Positions 1-10,200 of a stretch of DNA of 64,000 bases are shown one piece after another. The stretch's first letter is position 1. Every line of letters starts with the position of its first letter. The notes beneath the pieces were generated by a model that was given only the letters and a program-made list of their open reading frames with translations, was not told the DNA's origin and searched no databases. The DNA comes from Alligator mississippiensis (lineage: Eukaryota > Chordata > Crocodylia > Alligatoridae): positions 15,001-79,000 of the forward strand of contig NC_081828.1 of the NCBI RefSeq assembly GCF_030867095.1, written 5' to 3'. A program made the translations under genes and the position numbers.

Positions 1-2619
1 CTAACCCTAACCCTAACCCTAACCCTAACCCTAACCCTAACCCTAACCCTAACCCTAACCCTAACCCTAACCCTAACCCTAACCCTAACCCTAACCCTAA
101 CCCTAACCCTAACCCTAACCCTAACCCTAACCCTAACCCTAACCCTAACCCTAACCCTAACCCTAACCCTAACCCTAACCCTAACCCTAACCCTAACCCT
201 AACCCTAACCCTAACCCTAACCCTAACCCTAACCCTAACCCTAACCCTAACCCTAACCCTAACCCTAACCCTAACCCTAACCCTAACCCTAACCCTAACC
301 CTAACCCTAACCCTAACCCTAACCCTAACCCTAACCCTAACCCTAACCCTAACCCTAACCCTAACCTAACCCTAACCCTAACCCTAACCCTAACCCTAAC
401 CCTAACCCTAACCCTAACCCTAACCCTAACCCTAACCCTAACCCTAACCCTAACCCTAACCCTAACCCTAACCCTAACCCTAACCCTAACCCTAACCCTA
501 ACCCTAACCCTAACCCTAACCCTAACCCTAACCCTAACCCTAACCCTAACCCTAACCCTAACCCTAACCCTAACCCTAACCCTAACCCTAACCCTAACCC
601 TAACCCTAACCCTAACCCTAACCCTAACCCTAACCCTAACCCTAACCCTAACCCTAACCCTAACCCTAACCCTAACCCTAACCCTAACCCTAACCCTAAC
701 CCTAACCCTAACCCTAACCCTAACCCTAACCCTAACCCTAACCTAACCCTAACCCTAACCCTAACCCTAACCCTAACCCTAACCCTAACCCTAACCCTAA
801 CCCTAACCCTAACCCTAACCCTAACCCTAACCCTAACCCTAACCCTAACCCTAACCCTAACCCTAACCCTAACCCTAACCCTAACCCTAACCCTAACCCT
901 AACCCTAACCCTAACCCTAACCCTAACCCTAACCCTAACCCTAACCCTAACCCTAACCCTAACCCTAACCCTAACCCTAACCCTAACCCTAACCCTAACC
1001 CTAACCCTAACCCTAACCCTAACCCTAACCCTAACCCTAACCCTAACCCTAACCCTAACCCTAACCCTAACCCTAACCCTAACCCTAACCCTAACCCTAA
1101 CCCTAACCCTAACCCTAACCCTAACCCTAACCCTAACCCTAACCCTAACCCTAACCCTAACCCTAACCCTAACCCTAACCCTAACCCTAACCCTAACCCT
1201 AACCCTAACCCTAACCCTAACCCTAACCCTAACCCTAACCCTAACCCTAACCCTAACCCTAACCCTAACCCTAACCCTAACCCTAACCCTAACCCTAACC
1301 CTAACCCTAACCCTAACCCTAACCCTAACCCTAACCCTAACCCTAACCCTAACCCTAACCCTAACCCTAACCCTAACCCTAACCCTAACCCTAACCCTAA
1401 CCCTAACCCTAACCCTAACCCTAACCCTAACCCTAACCCTAACCCTAACCCTAACCCTAACCCTAACCCTAACCCTAACCCTAACCCTAACCCTAACCCT
1501 AACCCTAACCCTAACCCTAACCCTAACCCTAACCCTAACCCTAACCCTAACCCTAACCCTAACCCTAACCCTAACCCTAACCCTAACCCTAACCCTAACC
1601 CTAACCCTAACCCTAACCCTAACCCTAACCCTAACCCTAACCCTAACCCTAACCCTAACCCTAACCCTAACCCTAACCCTAACCCTAACCCTAACCCTAA
1701 CCCTAACCCTAACCCTAACCCTAACCCTAACCCTAACCCTAACCCTAACCCTAACCCTAACCCTAACCCTAACCCTAACCCTAACCCTAACCCTAACCCT
1801 AACCCTAACCCTAACCCTAACCCTAACCCTAACCCTAACCCTAACCCTAACCCTAACCCTAACCCTAACCCTAACCCTAACCCTAACCCTAACCCTAACC
1901 CTAACCCTAACCCTAACCCTAACCCTAACCCTAACCCTAACCCTAACCCTAACCCTAACCCTAACCCTAACCCTAACCCTAACCCTAACCCTAACCCTAA
2001 CCCTAACCCTAACCCTAACCCTAACCCTAACCCTAACCCTAACCCTAACCCTAACCCTAACCCTAACCCTAACCCTAACCCTAACCCTAACCCTAACCCT
2101 AACCCTAACCCTAACCCTAACCCTAACCCTAACCCTAACCCTAACCCTAACCCTAACCCTAACCCTAACCCTAACCCTAACCCTAACCCTAACCCTAACC
2201 CTAACCCTAACCCTAACCCTAACCCTAACCCTAACCCTAACCTAACCCTAACCTAACCCTAACCCTAACCCTAACCCTAACCCTAACCCTAACCCTAACC
2301 TAACCCTAACCCGAACCCGAACCCGAACCCGAACCCGAACCCGAACCTAACCCTAACCCTAACCCTAACCCTAACCCTAACCCTAACCCTAACCTAACCT
2401 AACCCTAACCCTAACCCTAACCCTAACCCTAACCCTAACCCTAACCCCCTAACCCTAACCCCCTAACCCTAACCCCCTAACCCTAACCCCCTAACCCTAA
2501 CCCTAACCCTAACCCTAACCCTAACCCTAACCCCCTAACCCTAACCCCCTAACCCTAACCCTAACCCTAACCCTAACCCTAACCTAACCCTAACCCTAAC
2601 CCTAACCCTAACCCTAACC
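1..2619. repeat. Telomere, (CCCTAA)n
   Basis: This is the vertebrate telomere repeat. The C-rich strand reads 5' to 3' inward, so base 1 is at or near the physical chromosome end. About 2.2 kb is pure CCCTAA with only a few 5-base slips (CCTAA, for example near 361 and 740). From about 2242 inward, degenerate repeats appear. The inner edge at about 2619 runs directly into a retrotransposon ORF with no spacer. Confidence 0.99.
2242..2619. repeat. Degenerate proximal telomere repeats
   Basis: Variant repeats are concentrated at the inner edge of the telomere. There is a run of CCCGAA units at about 2311-2346, a cluster of CCCCCTAA units at about 2445-2550, and several CCTAA slips. Variants collecting at the proximal edge is normal for vertebrate telomeres, because this part is rarely rewritten by telomerase. 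Confidence 0.9.
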
Positions 2620-4470
2620 CTCCAGTGTCCGGAAAAGATAAACGTTGCCCACGCGGACAAAGGCCTTCTCCTGGTTTAGAGAGAGGAGGCCGACATCAAG
2701 GCCAAAGAACTCGCTAGCCATGAGTAGATCCCGCAGCAGGAACAGGTTCTCTTGAATGATCCTGCCCGGCACGCAGTAGCTCTGCTCAAGCCCGGTGAGA
2801 GAGGCCATGACCGCACGGAGGCAGGTGGCCAGCGCTTTGGCCACAATCTTCTAGTCCGCACACAGCAGGGATACCGACCACCAGTTCTTCATGTAGACCA
2901 GTTCTCCCTTCTTAGGCAGCAAGGTCAGCACCGCACGGCGGCAAGTGATCGGCAAGACCTTCTCGGCGAGCCTCTCCTGGAAAACGCGCAAGAGCCTGGG
3001 ACCGAGAAGAGGCCAGAAGGTCTTGTAAAACTCGGCAGGCAGCCCGTCAAGGCCCGGCGCTTTGCCGGAGGCGAGGCCGGCCGTGGCAGCCAGCAGCTCT
3101 TCCAGGGACAATTCCCGCTCAAGCTCACCAGCCTCCAGGGCATCGACACACAGTAGGCCCTCGTGCAGTTCCCGCGTGGCCTCGGGGCACGACAGCTCGG
3201 CCGTGAACAGGTCGCAACAAAACGCAACGGCACGTTCGCGTACTTCGCCCGGCTCTGTAATGACCCGGCCCTCAGGAGCCTTGAGATGATCCAAGATGTT
3301 GCTTGCTGCTCTCCGCCGCTCCAGATTGAAAAAGAAGTGACTCGGGGCATCAGTTCCCACCAGCTCCTAGCAGTTGCCACAGACCCTTGCGTCACGGGCC
3401 GCGCTCTCCGCCAAGTCGTGCAGGCATTTCCTGCGGAGCCGGAGGCTCTCGCTCAGTGCTGCGTCGCTGCCAGCGGCCAGCAGAGCAGCCTCGAGCTCCG
3501 CCACATCCTCCTCCAACTCCCAGATACGGCAGCGCGTCTCGTTTGCGACCAGCTGGGTGTATTGCTGGCAGAAGACTCAGATCTGTACCTTACCCACATC
3601 CCACCACAGCTTGCATGAGAACTGGCTCGGTCTCGCAGCCTCCCACCTCCGCCAAAAGTGGGCAAAGCAGTCCCGGAAATAACAGTCCTGAAGCAGGCTG
3701 ACTTTGAAACACCAATACGGTGCCCGTGCACGGGCTCTCCCCGGCAGGCTCAGTTCGCTGAAGGCCAGGCCATGATCTGGTAGACCCGAGGGAGCGATGC
3801 GGCTGCTGCGCACAAGTGGTAGGTGGTGCGTGGTGATATAAAGTCGATAAAGGCGACCTATGGTGAGACCACCGATACCCATCTTGGCCTAGGTGTACTG
3901 GCGCTCATCAGGATGCAAGGCTCGCCACACGTCCATGAGGTCTGCCCCCTCCAGGACAGCTTGCAGCTTGCGAGCGGAAGGCAGATGGGGCTCAGGCCCT
4001 GTGAGGTCAAGACACAGAGCAGTGGTGCAGTTGAAATCCCCACCGAGCAGGAGCAGGTCATCATCCTCGCTAGTATCGCGCAGGAGGGCAGCCAAGGTCT
4101 CGCAGAAAGCGACTCTCTGCTAGCCATCGGAGGGCGTGTAGATGTTGACGAGCAGCAGGCAGTGTTGTGCGAGGGTGACGCGGATGGTCAGCAGGCGGCC
4201 AGGGACGACCTCCTGTGGCACCGCCGTGTCAAGCTGCAGCTGCGGTGATAAGAGTGTCGCGACCCCAGTGCTGAGGTTGGTGCTATGGCTCAGGAACACC
4301 TCTCCTCGCCAGGGAGCCCACCAGGCCGCCTGGTTGAAGCTGTCGGAGTGCGTCGCTTCTAGGAAGGCAACAGCCAGCCTCTTCTGTCGCAGGAGCTCCA
4401 GGACGGCCTCGCGCTTCACCGAGTCTCGACAGCCATTGACGTTGATGGTGCAAATAGTTGTGGCTACCAT
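2620..4470 (-). pseudogene. Broken LINE ORF2 (endonuclease plus partial RT), copy A
   Basis: This is the decayed counterpart of the intact ORF2 of copies B and C. The endonuclease N-terminus (TINVNGCRDSVKREAV) is readable near 4470-4120, where a stop follows the NIYTPSDG motif. Endonuclease and linker pieces follow in shifted frames to about 3400. RT fragments are readable from about 3360 to 2620 and include the GKAPGLDGLP and CVPGR motifs. There are several frameshifts and stops, and the catalytic YADD region has been lost with the chromosome end. It cannot encode a working protein. Confidence 0.9.
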
Positions 4471-4617
4471 GGGTGTGGGTGTGGGAGAGGAAGAGCAAAG
4501 CAAAGTGCGGGTGGAAGAGCAAACACCCAAGAACAGAGCAAGGCAATACACACAGCTCAGGGAAGGACTACCGTGCCCTACTCTAGTCAAGCAACATGCC
4601 CAGGCCCCACTCCACTC

Positions 4618-4899
4618 TCACCCTCTAGCCAAGCTTGTCCAAACGGTAGGCCATCTGTCGTCTCCCGCGATCCTACTGCATGAGCTTGACTGTTCCCTGC
4701 CAACCTTGACAAACACTTTAGGGTCCACACACCACTGGGTGATGCGCCCTGCTACGTTCTTCTGCCCCATAGTTAGCTTCAGCAAGGTCAGGAGTCCCCC
4801 ATAGTCAGGAGAGACCCAGGGGGGCTCCGCCAGCTTGGGGTGGATGTTGCCTACGGAAGAGCAGCGTGGTTGCACCCCAGTGTGGGCGTTTGCCCACAA
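4618..4899 (-). pseudogene. Second small 5' LINE ORF, frameshifted (copy A)
   Basis: The first part (MWANAHTGVQ to about DPKVFVK) matches the 105-aa frame of copies B and C. After VKVG the sequence shifts frame and the helical, lysine/arginine-rich C-terminus is lost. The homology break between identical and diverged sequence (about 4788) falls inside this frame. Confidence 0.45.
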
Positions 4900-5074
4900 C
4901 TACAGTGTCAACACCCTCAACGTCCACGCACATCGCCCGCCTCTCGTAGTCCGAGGCAAGGACCACCTCCATGAGCACGTTCCCTGTCTTGTTGGGGGGG
5001 GGAGCGGCCATCCCGCTCACGACGTCTATTGCGAAACTCAGAGAGCTGGATCTCCATCTCGCTAACTTCCCCAT
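4805..5074 (-). CDS. Small 5' LINE ORF (copy A)
   Basis: An 89-aa frame from MGKLARW, identical in copies A, B and C. It lies between the homopyrimidine tract and ORF2 and may be a very short ORF1 or part of one. The frame is open further upstream into the low-complexity tract, but that extension is phenylalanine/serine-rich and is unlikely to be translated as a real domain. I recognise no motif in it. Identity among the copies reflects recent copying and does not show selection. Confidence 0.35.
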   Translation of the reverse strand: MGKLARWRSSSLSFAIDVVSGMAAPPPNKTGNVLMEVVLASDYERRAMCVDVEGVDTVVVGKRPHWGATTLLFRRQHPPQAGGAPLGLS

Positions 5075-5186
5075 CTGATCCGCTAGGCTAGGGCGTGACC
5101 AAAGGGGCAGCAGGCTCTCCCGCCACCACCGGGGCCAGGCCACGGGAAGAGAGACATTCGCCACTATCCCTATTCTATTATATTCT

Positions 5187-6977
5187 AAAAAAAAGAAAAC
5201 AAAAGAAAGAAAAGAAAAATAAAAAAAACAAAGAAAAGAGAAACAAAAGAAAAGAAAAAACAAAAGAAAATAGAAACAAAAGAAAAGAAAAAGAAAAGAA
5301 AAGAAATGCAGGGAGCTTGGAGAGAGAAACAGAAGAGGATGCACGGACCTTGAGGGGGCCAGAGGCACGTTAAGGCACCACAGTGCTTAAGGGGACATGC
5401 AGGACGCTGAGGGAGCCAAGGGGGGAAGTGCACAGGGGGCTTGACAGGACATGAGAAGAGATGCCGGCACCTTCGGGGGGAAGAGGGGGGATGCAGGGAC
5501 CTTCAGGGGCAAACAGGGCAGATGCAAGGACCTTCAAGGGGACACAGGGAACATGCAGGAGCCTTCAAGGGCAAGGACGGGGGATGCAGGGGGCTTCACC
5601 ACCAAAGACAATGAAAAGAAAAGAAAAGAAAAGAAAAGAGAATAGAATGAAAAAAAAGAAAGAAAACGAAAAGAAAGAAAAGGAAGAAGCAAAAAGAAAA
5701 AACAAAAGAAAGAAAAGAAAGAAAGAGATAAAAGAAAAAGACAGAAAAGAAAAGAAAAAACTTAACAAAGAAAAGAATAGAAATAAAACAAAAAAGAAAA
5801 GAAAAACAAAAGAAAAGAAATGGAAGAAAAAAGAAAAAAGAAAAGAAAAGGAAAGAAAAAGTAATAAAAGAAAAGAAAGAAGCAAAAGAAAAGAAAACAG
5901 AAAAAAGATAAAGAAAAAAAGAAACGAAAACAAAGAAAAGAAAAAAGAAATAAAAGAAAGCAAAAAAAATAAAAGAAAAAGACAAAAGAAAAGAAAGAAA
6001 AGAAAAAGAAATGCAGGGAGCTTGGAGAGAGAAACAGAAGAGGATGCAGTGACCTTCAGGGGTCACAGGGAACATGCAGCAGCCTTCAAGGGCAAGGACA
6101 GGGGATGCAGGGGGCTTCAGCACTAAAGACAATGAAAAGAAAAGAAAAGAAAAGAAAAGAAAAGAAAAGAAAAGAGAAAAAACAAAAAGAAAAGGAAAAA
6201 ACAAAAACAAAGAAAACAAAACAAAAAAATAGAAAAGAAAAAGAAATAAAACAAAACAAGAAAGAAAAGAAAAGAAACAAAAAAGAAAAGTAAAGAAAGA
6301 AAAGAAAGACAAGAAAAACAAAAGAAAAAAGACAACAAAGAAAAGAAAAAGAAATAAAGGAAAGAAGAGAAAACAAAAAAAAAAAGAAAAACAAAAAGAA
6401 AAGAAACCAGAGAAAAAATAACAAAGAAAAGAAAAGAAAAAGAAAAAACAAAAGAAAGAAAAGAAAGTAAAAAATAAAACAAAAAAAGAAAAGAAAAACA
6501 AAAAGAAAAAGAAAAGAAGAATACCAAAAGTAAGGAAAAGAAAAGAAGAGAAAGAAAAGAAAAGGAAAAAAAAAAGAAAAAGAAAAGAAATAAAAGAGAA
6601 AGAAATAAAGGAAAGAAAAAAAAGAAAAGAAAGAAAAGTAAAGAAAAAAGTTAAGAAATAACAAAAACAAGAAAAAGAAAAAGAAAAGAGAAAAAAGAAA
6701 AAGAAAAAAGAAGAGAACAGCAAAAGAAAAAACACAAAGAAAAAAAGAAGAAAAAAGAAAACAAAAAGAAAATAAAAAGAAAGAAAACAAAAAAGAAAAA
6801 GAAAAGAAAGAAAAGAAAGAAAAAAAAAAGAAAAGAAAAGAAAAAAAACACAAAAGAATAAAACAAATAAAAGAAAACAGAAAATAAAAGAAAAGTAAAG
6901 AAAAAGGATAAGAGAAAAAAAGAAAGAGAAAAGAAAAAAGAAAGAAAAGAAAAAGAAATAAAACAAAATAAAAGAAG
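5187..6977. repeat. GAAAA-rich homopurine tract with GC islands, unit A
   Basis: On the plus strand this is almost pure A/G (AAAAG, AAAGA, AAAAAG words). Two GC-rich islands interrupt it, at about 5307-5620 and 6010-6128. The islands carry the ATGCAGGGA-CCTT and GGACATGCAGG words of the minisatellite at 23288-26100. The tract is identical to the start of tracts B (from 11962) and C (from 20014), apart from the count of one AAAAG array (8, 9 and 5 units). It ends exactly where the 3' end of LINE B begins. Long frames within it are artefacts of base composition. Confidence 0.93.
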
Positions 6978-7001
6978 ACTTTTTTTGACTTTTAAGAGAC
7001 C

Positions 7002-7007
7002 TTTATT
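7002..7007 (-). promoter_or_regulatory. LINE B poly(A) signal AATAAA
   Basis: AATAAA on the minus strand lies about 25 bases before the end of the element. It is followed by CTTAAAAGTC and a second AAAAGTC-like word, then the homopyrimidine tract of unit A. The same signal is at 14833-14838 and 15052-15057. Confidence 0.85.
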
Positions 7008-7287
7008 CCCCGGAGGGTGATGACTCGGAGCCAGTCAAAAGCATGTACAAGGACGCCCAAAGCTCTGGGCCTCGTGGACAAGGCCTGGGCTCATGGCCTG
7101 CAAGGCCTGCCCGTACACGCTAGACAAAAAAACACCAACCAACACAACGAACATAAGGACTATTTACAGTATTTACAGTTCTGCCAGCAGGGACACCCAT
7201 GGAGGCCTCCGGGGTCGACCCGCACGAGCAAAAGTCCAGGGCCTCGGCCCGCTTGACGCGTCTCTGCGGCTTGAGCAGCCGGTGGCA

Positions 7288-10200
7288 TCACAGAACGAGG
7301 ATCAGGCGTCCCGCCTCGACCCGGCACAGCACCCCCTCGAGGGCCCAGCGCTCCTCAAAGGCGGGCACCGTCCGCCGGAGGACAGCGTGCTCAAACTCGA
7401 GCGAGAGGCGGGCCCGCACCAGCAGGCGGAAGAGCTGCAGGGCGTCGACCATCCCGGTGCCGCTGAGCTGGTTTCGCCGGCTCTTCAGGGTGGCCATCTT
7501 GGCCTGGCCCAGCAGGAAGTTGGCCAGGCTGACCGTGGCCCGCTCGGCCGCCCGGTATGGAAAGGAGTGGACGTAAGCGTCTTCGGAGAGGTCACGGCCC
7601 AGTACCCGAAGCAGTGCGCCCAGGGCGGCAAAGAGAGGCTGCAGCCGGGGGCAGTCGAGGAAGGCGTGGAAAATGTCCTCGTCCAGCACCCCCGGGCAGA
7701 AGGGGCAGGCCGCCGAGGCCGCTGGGTCCAAGTGACGCACAAAGGTGCCGGTGGCCAGGATGCCATGCACGAGCCGCCACTGCAGGTCGCCGGTCTTCTT
7801 GGCGATGGGCGCCTTATACAGCGTGCGCCACGCCGGGGTCCCGGGCCGCGCCAGGCGCCGCCGCCACGCGGTGTCCGGGCGGCCGGCGAGCACCTGGGCG
7901 TGCCGGGTGCGCACCACCCACATGTAGAGGCCCTTGCGGGGCAGGGTGCCAAAAGGGCAGCCCGTATTGCTGCTGGGGGGCACCGGGAGCCTGAGCAGCG
8001 TGTTGGGCCGCTCGGCCAGCTCGCCGGGTACCGCTGGGATGACGGGTAGCGGTGGGAAGGCGTCTTCTGCGGCGTCTGCGGCGGGGAGGGGCCGGCGAGT
8101 CTGGAGATGGGCTTCCAGGGCGGTCGCTGCCTCCGCCGGGAGGGCGGCCCTAACGGCCCGCAGAAGCCGCCCCGCGGTGCGGACGGAGCGCATGGCCAGC
8201 CGGGCAGCCAGGGCCTCGGGTGACAGCCAGTCCGACCGAGCGGGGTCCAGGAGGTGCTCCAGGCGGGTGGAGCGCGCCTCGACGAGAGCTGCCGTGAGGC
8301 TGGCGGAGGCCAGGCTCGGCACGACACGGTGCAGGGCCGGGTTGTGGACCAAGGGCTCTCGAAGGAGCTGCGGGAACCGCAGGTGCCTGGCCTGGGGACA
8401 GAGATGGAAGGCCGCCCGCCAGGCCCGCACCACGCTGCGGTAGAACGGGGGAAGGACCGCCCCGTTCAGGAAGGTGAGGTCCAGTTGAAACAGCTCCCGG
8501 TCAAAGCCGAGGCCCCCCACTCGCCGCAGGAAACGGCACGCCAGCTGTCGCCACGGGAGGTGGCCCTCGGTGTACAGGAGCCGCTGGAGGGCCTGCAGCC
8601 GATAGGCGGCCACCCTGCTGGCCAGATCGATCAGGCCCTGGCCCCCCTCGCCGGTGGGCAGGTAGAGGGCAGCTCGTGGGAGCCAGTGGCGTCCGTCCCA
8701 CAGGAAATCGACCAGGAGCCGCTGCAGTCGCTCCAGTAGCTGCGGCGGAGGGTCCAGCACCGCGCAGCGGTGCCACAGGGTGGCCGCCGCCAGGTTATTG
8801 ATGACGAGGACGCGCCCCCGGTAGGAAAGGCTGGGCAGGCGCCAGCGCCACCGCTGCAGGCGGGCCTCCACTCCCTCCTCGAGGCCGTCCCAGTTGCGCG
8901 CCATGAAGGTCGTCGGCCCCAGGAACACGCCCAAGACCTTGAGGCCCTCGCGGCGCCAGGCGAGGCCCCCCGGCAAGTCCGGCGGAGGCCTGCCAGTCCA
9001 TGCGCCAAGCAGCAGAGTGTCACTCTTGCCCCAGTTGATGCGGGCGGAGGAGGCGCGCTCGTAGGCCCGCTGGCAATCTGCCAGAGCCCGCACGTCTTCC
9101 CGGGTGGCGAGGAAGACGGTGACGTCGTCCGCGTAGGCCGACAGCCGGAGACGAGGGCCAGCGGACGGGTCCGTGGCCGATGGCAGGGCCACCCCACTCA
9201 GGCGGCGGCGCAGCGCGTGTAACAGCGGCTCGATGGCCAGGGCGTAGAGCATGCCCGACAGCGGACAGCCCTGGCGAATGCCCCTGCGCGCGGGGAACGG
9301 AGCGCAAAGCACCCCGTTCACCTTGAGCAGGCTGGAAATGTCCCGGTACAAGACCCGGAGGGCCCCGGTGAAGAGGGGCCCAAAGCCAAAGGCCTCCAGC
9401 GTGCGGAAGAGGTAGGCGTGGCCCACGCGGTCAAAGGCCTTCTCCTGGTCGAGAGAGAGGAGGCCGACGTCGAGGCCAAAGAGCTCGCTGGCCGTGAGCA
9501 GGTCCCGCAGCAGGAACAGGTTGTCTTGTATGGTCCTGCCCGGCACGCAGTAGCTCTGCTCGGGCCCGGTGAGAGAGGCCATGACCGCGCGGAGGCGGGC
9601 GGCCAGCGCTTTGGCCAGAATCTTGTAGTCCGCGCACAGCAGGGAGACCGGCCGCCAGTTCTTCATGTAGCCCAGGTCTCCCTTCTTGGGCAGCAGGGTC
9701 AGCACCGCTCGGCGGCAGCTGATGGGCAAGACCTTGTCGGCGAGGCTCTCCTGGAAAACGCGCAGGAGGCTGGGGCCGAGGAGAGGCCAGAAGGTCTTGT
9801 AGAACTCGGCAGGCAGCCCGTCGAGGCCCGGGGCTTTGCCGGAGGCGAGGCCGGCCGTGGCGGCCGCCAGCTCTTCCAGGGACAAGTCCCGCTCCAGCTC
9901 GCCGGCCTCCAGGGCATCGAGACGCGGTAGGCCCTCGTGGAGTTCCCGCGTGGCCTCGGGGCACGACGGCTCGGCCGCGAACAGGTCGCGATAGAAGGCG
10001 ACGGCACGTTCGCGGACTTCGCCCGGCTCTGTAATGACCCGGCCCTCAGGAGTCTTGACATGGTCCAAGACTTTGCTCGCTGCCCGCCGCCGCTCCAGGT
10101 CGAAAAAGAAGCGGGTCGGGGCGTCGGTTTCCACCAGCTCCTGGCAGCGGGCGCGGATCCTCGCGCCGCGGGCCGCGCTCTCCGCCAAGTCGCGCAGGCA

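Larger units (their letters stand above)
2620..5186 (-). mobile_element. Tx1-type LINE copy A, cut by the telomere
   Basis: This is the distal copy of the tandem LINE, aligned by eye with copies at 6978-11961 and 15027-20013. Its 3' half (rest of the RT, C-terminal domain, 3' UTR, poly(A) signal) is missing. The sequence stops just after the RT motif with FRTLE and continues as TTAGGG repeats. From 2620 to about 4788 it differs from the other copies at roughly one base in 10-15, with many CpG transitions. From about 4788 to 5186 it is identical to them, so it is a mosaic of old and young sequence. Confidence 0.9.

Noticed and set aside
2600-2640. LINE insertion targeted to telomeric repeats, as in silkworm TRAS/SART
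   Set aside because: The junction cuts the RT gene and no LINE tail or 5' end adjoins TTAGGG.
5596-6966. Very long phenylalanine/serine-rich or lysine-rich frames (also 12371-14209, 20423-22087, 22313-23293)
   Set aside because: They are translations of GAAAA/TTTTC tracts where stop codons are rare. All registers are open and composition explains them.
7093-8049. Long plus-strand frames opposite the LINE ORF2 (also 15067-16101, 8254-9222, 17989-18606)
   Set aside because: Antisense shadows of a GC-rich coding gene. The minus-strand frame carries all known motifs.
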